A stretch of 64,000 nucleotides of DNA from Diaporthe sp. PMI_573 (Eukaryota > Ascomycota > Sordariomycetes > Diaporthales > Diaporthaceae), in NCBI GenBank assembly GCA_021399435.1, contig JAJTUP010000142.1, positions 1 to 64,000 on the forward strand, written 5' to 3'. The notes below the pieces were generated by a model that made no database searches, was not told where the DNA came from, and was given only the letters and a program-made list of their open reading frames with translations. Made by a program: the position numbers and the translations under genes. Shown here piece after piece: positions 1 through 11,105 of this stretch (the stretch's first letter is position 1; the number at the start of each line of letters is the position of its first letter).

Positions 1-712
1 CTGCAACACATCGCCAACTCGGCTGGTCGCTGGACATTCGCATTTCCTGTTCAACGGTTTTGCGAATCATTGCCGGTGTAGCGTCTCCAATGTGATCCTC
101 GGGCACCCTGGATGTGTCCACTGTGCAGAACACCGGCTTTGGAGTCGCCGATCGGGCCGTAGATGGAGATTGGATGGGAGTACTAACGGGTGTCATTCTG
201 GCCGCGTCTGCATATGTCCGGCCCGGCGATCGTGGTGCCTGAGCCTTACTCAGTGTATCCAGCTGTAGTCGGGTCTGCTCCAGCTTGTCGCAAACCTGGG
301 TAAGCTGCTGTCGGACTTGCGATAATTCTTGTGCCATCTGGGCCGTAGTCCTAGTAACTTCCTCAGCCATGCGGTCCCTAAGCTTAGCAAACTCGAGCTG
401 AAATTCCGCCTTCATCGATTCCATTCTCTTATTGAAATCTTGTTCCAGGAGTCGTTTTAGGCTCTGGGCAACCTCGCTCATGCTACCAGCTGCCTTAGGC
501 GCGGCCCGTTTCTTAGCTCGGGTATGACTCGGAGTTCCCTCACTGCTCTCCTCTTCCTGCCATTCCATAGCACCTTTTTGCTGCTTGGATTCCAACGCCC
601 TCGTCGTTCTGGTCCTTTTACGCAGGGGACGATGACATCCCCCGCCCGGAACATCCTGTTCGCCTTCCATGACGACAATGACGTCTGATGCGGGGTTCGC
701 AACACCAGACAT
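1..712 (-). CDS. LINE (Tad-like) ORF1, 5' part, runs off left edge
   Basis: Minus-strand frame open from an ATG at 712 to position 1 with no stop, so the 3' end lies outside the window. An in-frame TGA lies upstream of the ATG and fixes the start. The N-terminus is basic (KKRAAPK stretch). A coiled-coil of about 75 residues follows, rich in E, K, Q and L with heptad spacing (starts MSEVAQSLKRLL near position 481), then a Ser/Pro linker with TYADAARMT. Near the edge is a segment ending IRKTVEQEM...WRC. In fungal Tad/I-like LINEs, ORF1 has this order of coiled-coil, linker and IRK..E..M..WRC region before zinc knuckles; the family call is from memory of that pattern. The protein binds retrotransposon RNA. 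Upstream DNA to about 950 would be its 5' UTR. No stop or frameshift is seen in the visible part. Confidence 0.72.
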   Translation of the reverse strand, partial: MSGVANPASDVIVVMEGEQDVPGGGCHRPLRKRTRTTRALESKQQKGAMEWQEEESSEGTPSHTRAKKRAAPKAAGSMSEVAQSLKRLLEQDFNKRMESMKAEFQLEFAKLRDRMAEEVTRTTAQMAQELSQVRQQLTQVCDKLEQTRLQLDTLSKAQAPRSPGRTYADAARMTPVSTPIQSPSTARSATPKPVFCTVDTSRVPEDHIGDATPAMIRKTVEQEMRMSSDQPSWRCVA

Positions 713-1552
713 CCACCAGTGGCCAGAATCTCCGCCAAGCGGCCACCAGGTATTTCAAAGGTTGTAAAGAAGATAAAATATTTAGATTCGAGATCCGAAA
801 CCAAATCGTCTGAGGGATCTGAGTCTGAGGGGGTGTGTCAGATGTGACGGGTGCTTTGGGTTAGGTGCCTGAGGCATCAATGGTTGAATCATGACAAAAC
901 CAGCCCCCTTACGGGTGGGGTCCCACCAAGGAACCAAGACAAGACATCATCACAATACACACAGTTACCACCCCATCAATTGGACCATAATTACACGTCC
1001 CACATACCTAAAAGGGTGATAATCTGACAGCACCACTAGTGGGAGGATCCTTTGCCGACTCCAGAGAACTTTACACTTCCAGAAATATGTACAGTACCTT
1101 GATTGACATACTATATAGAAAACGTCTATAATAATGTTTTTCTGTATTAAAGTATAGAGAAATAAAGACCTGCTCGCTGTAATATACTATGCCAAAATAA
1201 TAGTTATATTTTAAATAGTTAAATTATTACTGTGTATTATATAGTAGAGTATAGTACTATACTAGGATAAAGATATAAAAGAACTTATAGGCCTTCTAAC
1301 CAACGCTTTCGGCACCGCCGACCCGAAGTACAATACATAATATGCCTGGGACAGGGCTAAAGTACTTGACTTGCTTTGTAGGCAGTTACATACTAGGAGA
1401 CACACAAAGACGAGTGCTGACTCGGCGTAATTTACCTTTTTACATACTGTATCGCACTCACCTAAGAAAAGCTCAGCTACTAGGACGCTATACTATCATT
1501 CTATTCTCTCTTTGGAACAAGAAAGGTGCTGCTTTATGCGAAGCCTGCAGCG
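713..1552. other. LINE 5' UTR then AT-rich non-coding DNA
   Basis: From 713 to about 950 the sequence is GC-balanced and fits the 5' untranslated region of the LINE. From about 1080 to 1290 it is strongly AT-rich, with TATA/TAGTA runs and no coding signal, like old transposon DNA decayed by C-to-T change. No gene seen. Confidence 0.5.
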
Positions 1553-2015
1553 ATGGATTTTGGGGAATCCTTTGATTTCAATATCATGATGTTTGATGAT
1601 TCCCGATCGCCACCATCATCGACGTCCAGTTTGTTGGCTACACCTCAGAACACGATGGAATTTGACTCACTGTGGACAGCATGACTATGTACATGGATTG
1701 TCTCGAAACCCCAGCTTCCACACCGGCCATCAACATGCCTGACCAAGGTTCCGATATGACAGCAATTTGGCAGCACCAGTCGGATGGGCGTCCTATAGGT
1801 TTCGAGCAGACATCTCCGCCGATCACGCCCCTGACCATCCCAACGCCTGTAGATCTAGGAATTTCTCACAGCTGGAGCAGGCGCTGTACCGTTACGAACG
1901 GGCAGCAGCACAAGTCTGCATTAATTATTGCGAGCGACCCGTCCAAAGACCTGCGCTCCGAAGAGCAAGCATTCCCAAGGAGGCCTTCTGTAATGGTAAG
2001 GTAAGTCAAGCGTTC
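1553..2015 (+). pseudogene. Broken gene, regulator-like polar protein
   Basis: Three plus-strand frames continue one another and together read like one protein. Frame 1 starts at ATG 1553 (MDFGESFDF, then a Ser/Pro-rich stretch) and stops at TGA 1682. Frame 2 carries on from about 1672 with an acidic, Thr/Pro-rich stretch to about 1870. Frame 3 continues (QLEQALYRYERAAAQ, then CINYCERP) to about 2015. The composition, acidic start plus S/T/P-rich middle plus a helical segment, is like a transcriptional regulator, but no DNA-binding domain is visible. At least two frameshifts make it a pseudogene. Family not recognised. Confidence 0.4.
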
Positions 2016-2213
2016 TAGAGACCTCAGACCTTTCTAATATCAGCAGGCCAAATTGCAAAGCTCTACTTCCAATGTTTTCTCGTGTATTATCATGTTATAC
2101 CGAGCTCGAGCTCAAGCTCAAACCCACCCAGCAGATGTCACTTGTTCAAGTTTGCATATCATCAAAGACCCTTGTCATCACACCCTCTCTTATTTCAAGT
2201 ATCTGTTGTCTAT

Positions 2214-2513
2214 CTAATATACGATTCCGTAGCTTTATTCCCATCTCTCTCGCGGGGCTCTGTTTTCTGCTCTTGAAGCTTGTTTGCGTCCTGAATGTGC
2301 GCTATACTGAGGTCCTCTTTGCGGCTTGATGCCAGAGTGATGGCCAGCTTGAGATTGCTCTTGATCTGATTGACAGTGACAGATTAGCAGACAAGCCCCG
2401 AAGGCTGAGTAATAAACATACCTGTCGTCCATTCTGATCTAACTTGGCCAAGGTTTGGAGGTTCTCCTTGGTGCACAGCTTGGGACACTCGGGCTTCAGG
2501 ATATTCTCCACGG
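2214..2513 (-). pseudogene. AAA+ ATPase, C-terminal remnant (two exons)
   Basis: Exon A (about 2513..2422) encodes a segment ending NLQTLAKLDQNGRQ. Intron 2366..2421 starts GTATG and ends CAG. Exon B (2365..2214) starts IKSNLKLAITLASS and ends at TAG 2214-2216. Joined in phase 0 they give NGRQ-IKSNLKLAITLA, the pattern at the end of the AAA module in fungal AAA ATPases (L.GRQIKN....A..LA). Walker motifs are missing: the 5' side is cut off by the hAT element at about 2507. The call rests on one motif and the intron fit. Confidence 0.55.
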
Positions 2514-5395
2514 TATTGATCAATATATTGACTTCAATCCACGTCAACGTCAATCCACGAGACCTGTTGTTATGTAATCAATCCATCCACGGTTGGGGGC
2601 TGGTGGATTGAGATGTGGATTGACGTGGACGCTAGTCAGGGGTATGGGTGTCCTGATATATTTCGTTAATATTTGCTACGTATCTCTGCGCAACCACTAA
2701 TAGATCTAATCAGGCAATACCTCTGACGCGTTCTGACACGTCGTGACGCGTTATAACGCCTGAGCCCAAAATGTCTCCTCATTTACTTGATTCATACGGT
2801 CGGTGAACCTTCAATCTCGAGATGGCCGACTTTCCTTTTGACCCTAAACTACCGACCAACAACGACGGGCATGCTGAGGTCCCTCGGCCTAGTCTGGATC
2901 CGGACCCCGAAGTCCGCCAGCCTTCTACTTGGGCACCAACAAGTGATGAGGAGCGGAGGATCTTCCGCGTCTGGAAGGGATTCACGCTGGCCGAGCGCAG
3001 CAAAGATACCTTATCATGGGTATGGAATTACGGAGTCGAGATTCAATCCAAAACATCTCGACGATGGATCTGTATGCCATGTGTGCGCCAGAAGACCCCC
3101 ACGCCGCAGTTATACGAATCCAAAGGCACCCAAAACGCTGGACTCTACCTCTGGAAAGCCCACGGCTCCTGGGATCTATCAGGACGACGATCAACACCGT
3201 CAGAGAAGAAAGGAGGCAAGAGGGTGCTTGCTTCTATTTCGGACTTCATGAGCCTCAAACGTTCCGATCCAAAGGATCAAGCGCTGGCCAATAGCTTGAT
3301 CAAACGCTTCGATCGAGGAGAGTTCCAGAAGCTCATTGTCAACTGGATAGTCGAAAGAGTCGGAAAGACAGCAATCGTTCAAGCGGGTTGAACACCCTAG
3401 ATTGCAACAGATTTTCGAATACCTCAATCCGGCGGTCAAGGTTACGAGTGCGTACATTACGGCGAAGACTGTGTACAGACTGGCGGTGCAACAATTCGAG
3501 CGATATTATAGCACAGTCTAACAGGTCTTGAAGAGGTCGCCGAGTCAGATCCACATTGCCTTTGACGGCGCAAGGACTAGGAATCGTCACGCGTTATATG
3601 GCGTGACGGCTGTCTTTAGAGACCACGAGAATTAGCTCTAAAAAGTTGTGCTCGGCATTCCGGAGCTAGTAGAGCGACATACTGGCGAGAACATTGCCGT
3701 CGAGATCTTCGAGATCATCAGGTCGTTTGGCATTAAGGACAAGGTCGGTTACTTTACTCTCGATAATGCAGCAAATAATGAAACGGCAATGTCAGAGATT
3801 GTAGAAGAGCTGGAGTTCGACCCGGTTTAACGACGCGTTTGATGTATAGGACACATCCTTAACCTTGTTGTTAAATCCCTTTTCTTTGGAAAAGATGTTG
3901 ATGCGTTTGAGAAGTCTCTTGTCAAGGGGGAGCCTTTGGTGAGAGCAACCTATGACGATTGGATGCGGAAGGGTCCTGTTGGGAAAGCGCATAACTTTGT
4001 CGTTTGGGTCTATTGGTCCGACTTACTGACTCTGTTGCTTCGTTAATTGCAACAAGACTTATTTGCAGCTTTTGGCGATCTTGAAGGTGGAAAGCAACGG
4101 CCAGTTGACGTTGTTCTTGACAATGATACTAGATGGTTATCCCAAATACTACATGATAAAACGAATGCTTTGATTGTAGCCCTTCTACGAAGAATTCATC
4201 GCCAAAGCCAAGAGGCTATTCTGAGATGCTCGGAAAGGTGAGGGAGGACAGAGGCTTCCTCCCTGCCTTGAGGAGTCGAGCTTTATTAACGAGAGCGATT
4301 GGGCGGTGCTGAGGACGTTTGATGAGATCCTCTCCGATTTCTACGTGGTTGTGCAAGTACTTTAGGGAGACGGACAGTTGCGATACCGATTGTCTGGAGT
4401 TAGAGAAACGTTTGGCTCTATGACTGATGTGCTGGAGGCGTTTGAATTCCTACTTGGGAGGCTTGAGGATGTAAAATTGTATATTGAGAGGCATCCTGAG
4501 CCGGAGCAATTTAGTGTTAATATCAACCTTGGCTGGAAGAAGCTTGATAAATATTACAATACTTTGAGGGACTTACCAGCATACTACGCTGCCGCCGCCT
4601 TGCACCCTAGCCTGCGATGGGACTATTTTGACGAGGTTTGGGGTTAATAGCATCCGGGTTGGATCGATGAAGCGAAGGATATTGTGCAACGTCCTTGGGA
4701 GACGGAATACAGGGACCTACAGATCACAGTTACGTCTCCTGAAGGTCCGGTTGTGAAGAGGCGAAAGACGACCTTGTCCTCCTTTGATCGGTATCGTAAC
4801 CGCTACCGTCAAAGCCAACCCTCTGCTGCTTAAGCGGATGAATATATCCGCTGGCAGGCCAGTGTGTCTGGGAGCGACAAGGATGTTGCAGACCCTGTTG
4901 AGTATTGGATCCTCAAGAGGTTTGAGTACCCGAGACTATCTCGAATGGCTCTTGACGTCATGACAGTGCCGGCCATGAGCTCGGAGTGCGAGAGACTGTT
5001 CTCTGCCACCGGGTTGATGGTCACGCCCCTCCGAAACCGCTTAGACGCTGGGACGATTGGACTAATCCAAACGCTGCGATCTTGGTTACGCGCAGGCATT
5101 ATCGAAGATGTCAATAGCATACTGCTTGACGATACAGCGTTGGAGGAGGCTGTTGGACGGGCTTGTTTGGAGGAGCAGCAGGAGTGAGGCAGTCGAAATT
5201 TCGGCGATAGGTTCCCGAATTGCCCGATTAGGAAATCCGAGTTAATGTGACAGGGGTCTTCCACGGGTTCAATATTATGGACATCAATCCACAGATAGCC
5301 TCGTGGACATCAATCCACGAGCACCCTGCTGAGTAAGCCGTCAATTCAATCCACAAAGTCGGATATTGACGTGGATGGATTGATTCCCTACCCTG
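2507..5395 (+). mobile_element. Decayed hAT transposon, left end lost
   Basis: The right end at 5395 (TGGATTGATTCCCTACCCTG) is the same terminal inverted repeat as the complete deletion derivative at 26106-27002. The interior left part (2507 onward) matches that copy closely, but about the first 24 bp, including the left TIR, are missing: the sequence passes straight into the AAA ATPase remnant. The two flanks belong to different genes (ATPase left, propeller-like gene right), so a deletion or rearrangement occurred at the left end after insertion. Without its left TIR this copy should be immobile. Confidence 0.8.
2822..5187 (+). pseudogene. hAT transposase, multiply broken
   Basis: Starts at ATG 2822 (MADFPFDPKLP). 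It has a BED-type N-terminal segment (WVWNYGVEIQ, then WICMPCV), middle pieces VDVVLDNDTRWLSQ (about 4108) and KLDKYYNTLRDLPAYYAAA (about 4530), and the C-terminal dimerisation region MALDVMTVPAMSSECERLFS (about 4945) ending at TGA 5185. Stops and frameshifts break it at about 3389, 3640, 3828, 4060, 4240, 4365, 4645 and 4830. hAT transposases normally read as one frame of 600-800 residues. This is the inactive relative of the shorter copy at 26106-27002. Confidence 0.85.
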
Positions 5396-5572
5396 GCGCC
5401 TCTTGACGTCCTGGAGGGTCCTATTGGAGTATGTCGCCACTATCGATCCGCTGATCCGTTCCAGGGTGTCGCCGAGCTCGAACAGAGCGCCGTTGTTATC
5501 CTGGGCGTACGTGTAGACATAGTTGTCCACCACAATCGAGCAAAGGGCGGCGCCGGGAAGATAGTTGGCCAT
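5396..5572 (-). pseudogene. 5' end of an interrupted gene, possibly beta-propeller lectin-like
   Basis: Minus-strand ATG at 5572 opens a 59-residue stretch (starts MANYLPGAALCSIVV, then VYTYAQDNNGALFEL) that runs into the hAT right end at 5395, after which the frame is transposon sequence. The alternation of aromatic beta-strands with a Q-D-N-N-G turn resembles one blade of fungal fucose-lectin-like propellers; this is a weak resemblance. A TATA box lies about 90 bp upstream, so the promoter and start survive while the body is lost. The expected 8-bp duplication is not found on the far side of the element. Confidence 0.4.
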
Positions 5573-6515
5573 GGTTGCGTGTTGCGTCGGGATTGTGCAG
5601 GTAAGCTGCAGAAAGAAATTAGGAATGGAAGAAACTCCCGCCGCCGCGTTGTAACGAGGTTCTTATAGCTGCCTCCTCTTGTCCAAATCTGCCGGGCGAC
5701 CTCCGAGGAGGCCCTGCCTGATGTGATGATGCCCGACCATTCCGTTTCCTATCGTCACAGTTTCTCAGTTCGAGTCCCGACCGGACCTATCATCGTTGCC
5801 AGGTCATCTCGCAAGCCCTTCGACGTACCAAGGTAATTTCGACGTGATGCAGAAGAACGGTGGTGCGGGCGCTTCGGAGAGGCTGTCCATGACGATGACT
5901 TGCTGACTTGTGATGAACGGGTGCCGTGTTCCACGAAGGCAGCGGGATGCCTCAACTTCCCTGGCCGGCGACTGGCGTGTCTTCCATCGACTGGTCAGTT
6001 GGGGAGTGTGCGAAGAGCCCCGTAGATGTCAGCCCGCCAACATGCTGCAGCGTGGAGACCTTTTTCGCCAACTATTTATCGTCATCAAAGAGAAACTATA
6101 GCTTGGTGCAGATGGAACCCGCAGAAGGCCAGGCCATTCGCCCGTCGGATGAGGCCAGCGCAGCTCAGCGCGGCATTTTAATTATGCAAGGACTCCGGAG
6201 GGGGAGCCACCCCGTGAAGGATGACAAGGCTCGCGGCGACTGGTCGCTGTGGTTGGTGTCAACGACCACCACACAGCCAGACCTGTGACGGGCCAGCCAG
6301 CACCGCCGAGGACACATCAATGGACCGAGACACGTCGACGCCCCTTTTGGTTTTCTTGCGGGTCTGGCTTGTCTGGGTGCACGTCTGCCACTTGGTGGTG
6401 CGAAATACGAATGTGAGGGCTCTTCCCCGAGTAGCAGACGAGCGCCTGCTTCGGCAACTGCGGGCGGACGTGCAGGACGAAAGACCGAAGTCTGCAGGAA
6501 TGTGCCGGGCCAGAC
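5573..6515. other. Intergenic, one unsupported ORF
   Basis: After the promoter region of the truncated gene there is a 120-codon plus-strand ORF at 5926-6288. It has no recognisable domain and overlaps open frames on the other strand. It could be a decayed upstream exon of the ankyrin/chromodomain remnant that follows, but nothing proves it. Confidence 0.3.
5661..5667 (-). promoter_or_regulatory. TATA box of the truncated gene at 5572
   Basis: TATAAGA on the minus strand, about 90 bp upstream of the ATG at 5572, a usual fungal spacing. It would drive the truncated gene. Confidence 0.4.
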
Positions 6516-6950
6516 TTGGCCAATATTGAGGACGCAGACAATGTTTGGCCAGGCGCAGTCGAGATTCGAGGTCGAGGCTTCGCAAGCGGAGTCGGTGCTT
6601 CCAGTGTAACGCCACTCGAGTGCGCTGCTTGGTCGGGATATCCAAATGTTATTTCTGTCCTGCTGGACTTGGAAGGGAACGTAACCGCACTAGTAACGCA
6701 GGCTGACGTCCTCAAGCGAGCTACGCGACCCCAGGCCAAGAAGGATTTCAGGTACCAGGTTCAGTGGGTGGGCTATTGTCACAGCGAGTCAACTTGGGAG
6801 TATGAGAGCAAACTCGCGCAGATTGCGCCCGAAGAGCTCATCAAGTTCGAGGCCAAGAACGAGTCTGCTCCGGAGGCTCCGGCCCGGAAGCCCAAGCGGG
6901 GGATTGGTCGTAGTTCTGGGCATGCTAGGAAGAAATTCAGGGTTAACTAA
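6516..6950 (+). pseudogene. C-terminal remnant: ankyrin repeat + chromodomain
   Basis: A 144-codon frame that begins inside an ankyrin repeat (TPLECAAWSGYPNVISVLL) and passes into a chromodomain: DFRYQVQWVGY, then STWEYESKL, then PEELIKFEA. It ends in a basic tail (ARKPKRGIGR...ARKKFRVN). Chromodomains have the aromatic-cage pattern Y.V.W.GY...STWE, which is present here, so methyl-lysine or nucleic-acid binding is plausible. Fungal ankyrin proteins with a terminal chromodomain are known to me as a general architecture. The first Met is internal to a repeat and no upstream exons are clear, so this is probably the surviving end of a larger gene. Its neighbour is a full NLR with ankyrin repeats, so one old cluster or a shared ancestor is possible. 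Confidence 0.6.
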
Positions 6951-7369
6951 GCACTTATATAATTAGAAGACATCACAAGACAAGATAGTAATTTAGGTAC
7001 AAGAGAATATGAAAGCAGGAGGCAAGCTGATTTAAGGACCTCCTCTTAAAGTAAGATGTGCCTGGTCATGTTAAAATCGTATTCCATGGTAGTGACCTTA
7101 CAAAATATTACAACAATCTCGGTGCAGAGCAGGTTCTTGTACTCGTTTCCGCCCGTACGTTCATCTACGATGCCGTATAGCATTCGGCCAATCACTGTAG
7201 GATGCGTCAGATCGGGCTCCGCCAACAATTCTGCCTCGGCGGCAACTCAGCCGCACTGCGGATGCTGGCTGTGCGGAGCGGGGATATATAGGCGAGGTCG
7301 CCTGCCACTTCAGCTCAGACCCATCGCACCTGTCACATTCACCATATCTATCATATCCACCATACTGCC
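6951..7369 (+). promoter_or_regulatory. Upstream region of the NLR gene with TATA box
   Basis: No gene. GATATATA at 7283-7290 lies about 80 bp before the ATG at 7370, and the start context CTGCCATGG is strong. The first half is AT-rich and non-coding. Confidence 0.55.
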
Positions 7370-10300
7370 ATGGAGCCTGTTGGCCTCACCGTCGGGGTCA
7401 TCGGGCTTGCGGGCCTATTCAGCTCCTGCCTAGAGGCAGTGGACAAGGTGCAGACCTACCGATCATTCGGGTCCGACTCGCACGTACTAGACACCAGGTT
7501 CAAGGCTGCCAAGGTTCGCCTCGAGAAATGGGGTCGAGGTGTGGGGTTCAACGAGAATGCCCTGTCGGAAGACCATCAACCTGCTCTCGACGACCGCGAT
7601 ATATTTACGTCGGTACAAGATATTTTCCAGATCATTACTACCGTCTGCGGTGCGAGCGACACGTCTATACACCCTTCCAACTGGGCCGCGACGCCAGGTG
7701 ATGACGTCTCGTTGGGCTCGCTCCGGCCCCGGCCTCACATCGCGAGGCGACGGAAGCTGACTTGGGCACTCCGGGGCAAGACAGCGCGCACAGACCAGGT
7801 CGAGCTATTCGAAAAGCTGGTGCAGCAACTGCACAACTTGGTGCCCGTCGATACAGTACAGGGCTCGCGGCCGGTACGTGACAAGCTCGCGTCCGGGCTA
7901 GGTGCGTATCTGAATGCTGCTTCGATGCTCATCGTCTAACCGAGATCAGGAAGTTCCCCAGACCATGCTTGGCCCGCTGAGCTAAAGCGGATCCTCGCCA
8001 GAATCGAAGAAGCGAACGAAGGTAAGGCGTCATCCCGGGTTTCTAGTGTCAAGCTAACGGAGCGAAGCCGAGACGCGACGGGAACTCCACTCCTGGCTTG
8101 GCCGCTGGTCCCCAAACGAACGCTACCATGACTCCGTCCAGACGAGGCTCGTCGGCACCTGCGATTGGATCTTCCACCGGCCCGCATTCCAGAACTGGCT
8201 CAACCATGACTTCCCCGCAGGCGCAAAGCTGCTGTGGATCAACGGACCCGCAGGGTTCGGCAAGACGATTCTCTGCGCGCACGTCGTCGAACACCTCTCG
8301 TCCACGCTTGAGAGACCTGTCGCCCATTTCTTCTTCTCATCCGACCTCGAGAGCCGCGAAGACCCTTTCGTGGCCGTACGATCATGGATTTCCCAGGTCG
8401 TGTCGCAGCACGAGGGCGCGTTCGAGCACGTTCGCCAGAGATGGGAGGCTGATTCGGATCCCGTCGCGACCCGTGCAAATGCCGTCATGCTCTTCACACA
8501 GCTCCTCCACGTCGTTCCCGGCTGTACATTCGTTGTCGACGGTCTAGACGAATGCACCTACTTGGACAACAGCAACACGTCGGTCACCCGATTCCTCCAC
8601 ACTGTTACGGACGCGGTTGTTGGGATGAACACTCGCGTTCTCGTGGTCAGTCGTGCCGAGCCAGAGATCCGACACGCCTTCACAGACGACGCGCTCAAAA
8701 GCTTTGCCGAATACGAGATTTCACTCGATGACGTTCGATCCGACACGGCCGCCTATTCCAGAGACATCGTCGACAGAAAACTACCCAACAAGAGCGACGA
8801 TTTGCGATCGACCCTCTCCGAAGCAATGACCGATCAATGCGAAGGCCAGTTCCTCTGGCTGAAGATGCAGGAGAAATCTTTAGGGAGATGGATGAACAAG
8901 AAACAGCTCCAGCACACCATCAAGGAAACTCCGGCTGAGCTAGACCGATTATACGACCGAAGCTGGCAGAGAATCACCCAGTCTCGAGAGTGGAAGGGGG
9001 AACGTATCTACGCCCTATTGCGCTGGGCGGCATTCGCACTACGGCCCCTGACAGTCTGCGAGGTCACCGAAGCTGTCCTTATCGATGAATCTGAAGACCT
9101 GCCGATCGAAGATCTCCCTGACGCTGTGGATGACGACTACATCGACAGCGGAATAGTCGGTCTTTGTGGGCCTCTTTTGGAGGTCAGGGGCCAGGACTCG
9201 GACACCTCCGCTGGCCTACGAACGGTGCACCTAACGCACTTTTCCGTCAAGCAGTACCTGCTGTGTAATCTCCCCATGCCTGGCTGGATCCGGGAGAACG
9301 AGCGCTTGCGGGGTGAATACCAAAACACCTTGCTCGCCAAGGCCTGCCTTTACTACATCAATTTCCGGCGAGTCTGGCGAGAAGCCCCAGATAACCCCTC
9401 CTGTCTCGGCATGGCATTCCGCGACTACGCAGCAGCGTCTTGGCATCACCATATCAAGTCCGGCTTGCGCACCTATGAGGAAATATCGACGCTTACCATC
9501 CGATTCCTTGATAGAAGTAACCCCGCCTGGAATGCTTGGAGGGCATGGTTCGATGAACAGGATGCTGAGCTTCAGAAACTTGGGACTGAATCCACCTCAC
9601 CTGGCCCGCTCTATTACGCAGTGGAGCTCGAGTTAACAGATGTGGCGAGTGCTTTGATAAAAGAACAGAGTTGTGACGTGAATGAAAGAAACGACCTGAG
9701 AAGATCAGCCCTCGAAGTTGCATGTGCGAAGGGGACCAAAGAGATTGTAAAAATACTCCTTGATGCGGACGCCAACATAGCAACTGCCGGCAAGAATGGA
9801 TGGACGCCGTTGCACTCGACATCACGAAACGGACACATCGAGGTAGTCAGACTGCTCATCGAGAAGGGAGCTGACACTGCGGTTGCAACCAAGGACAGGG
9901 CGACACCATTGCATTTGGCGTCACTAAATGGACACATCGAGGTGGTCAAGCTGCTCATCGAGAAGGGAGTTGACACTGCGGTTGCAACCAAGGACGGGCG
10001 GACGCCATTGCATTGGGCATCACTGAATGGACACATCGAGGTGGTCAAGCTGCTCATTGAGGAGGGTGCTAGCGTCACAGTCACAGATGAGTACGGGTCG
10101 ACGCCATTGCATTTGGCATCATTGAATGGACACATCGAGGTGGTCAAGCTGCTCATTGAGGAGGGTGCTAGCGTCACAGTCATAGATGAGGACGGGTGGA
10201 CGCCATTGCATTTAGCATCACATAATGGACACATCGAGGTGGCCAAGCTGCTCATTGAGGAGGGTGCTAGCGTCACAGTCACAAAAAATGACGGGTGGAC

Positions 10301-11105
10301 GCCATTGCATTCAGCATCACAGAATGGACACATCGAGGTGGTCAAGCTGCTCATCGAGAATGGTGCTAGCGTCACAGTCACAAATGATCACGAGCGGACG
10401 CCATTGCATTGGGCATCACTGAATGGACACATCGAGGTGGTCAAGCTGCTCATTGAGGAGGGTGCTAGCGTCACAGTCACAGATGAGTACGGGGGAACGC
10501 CATTGCATTTAGCATCACATAATGGACACATCGAGGTGGTCAAGCTGCTCATCGAGAAGGGAGCTGACACTGCGGTTGCAACTAAGGACAGGGCGACACC
10601 ATTGCATTCAGCATCACAGAATGGACACATCGAGGTGGTCAAGCTGCTCATCGAGAATGGTGCTAGCGTCACAGTCACAAATGATCACGCGCGGACGCCA
10701 TTGCATTGGGCATCACTGAATGGGGCTGACCTCGCTATCCCGAGCGGTTCTGGACGGTCACCATTATATTCGGCATCTCTAAACGGCCACATTAAGGTGG
10801 TTAGGCTACTGCTCGAGAAAGGGGCCGACCATGCTGTCCCAAACAAATATGGCACGACACCGCTGAATGCTGCCTCGCGCACCGGCCACATTGAGGTGGT
10901 TAGGCTGCTGCTCGAGAAAGGGGCCGACCTTGCCGTCCCAAACAATAACGGATGGACACCGCTAAATATTGCCTCAAGCAATGGCCACATCGAGGTGGTC
11001 AAGCTGCTGCTCGAGAAAGGTGCCGACCTTGCTGTCCCAGACAATGATGGATGGACACCACTGAATGCTGCCTCAAGCAATGGCCACATCGAGGTGGTCA
11101 AGTGA
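7370..11105 (+). CDS. HeLo-NACHT-ankyrin NLR-type receptor, 3 exons
   Basis: Exons 7370..7901, 7950..8021 and 8068..11105 (stop). Introns 7902..7949 (GTGCGT, CTAAC, CAG) and 8022..8067 (GTAAGG, CTAAC, AAG) keep one frame of 1213 residues. Residues 1 to about 190 are a HeLo domain (VGLTVGVIGLAGLFSSCLEA, then KVRLEKWGRGVGF), the membrane-targeting cell-death domain of HET-S-type proteins. A NACHT NTPase follows: Walker A GPAGFGKT at 261-268 and Walker B VVDGLDE at 357-363. From about 713 to the end come two divergent and 14 canonical ankyrin repeats. Known role of the class: intracellular sensor in fungal self/non-self recognition, with repeats sensing and HeLo executing cell death. The array ends abruptly at GHIEVVK then TGA, where other units continue LLLEKG, so the C-terminus is probably frameshifted (see 11101-11382). 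Confidence 0.85.
9790..11100 (+). repeat. 99-bp ankyrin-coding tandem array, near-identical units
   Basis: About 13 tandem units of 99 bp, each with GGACACATCGAGGTGGTCAA or a one- to two-base variant. Two subfamilies are adjacent: an upstream type encoding LLIE(E/K/N)GA and a downstream type encoding LLLEKGAD.AVP. At the join (about 10722) one unit lacks the 36 bp for HIEVVKLLIEEG, an in-frame recombination scar. The pair of units at about 10300-10420 recurs almost unchanged at about 10600-10720, changing only a few codons (for example NDHE to NDHA). Such identity points to recent unequal exchange or gene conversion. Confidence 0.9.

Noticed and set aside
1342..1575. 77-codon ORF upstream of the broken regulator-like gene
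   Set aside because: AT-rich context and no protein-like pattern.
9614..10381. Long minus-strand ORF (255 codons) with its own repeated peptide
   Set aside because: It is the antisense of the 99-bp ankyrin array; the repeat length is a multiple of three, so the antisense stays open. The same applies to 10388-11194.
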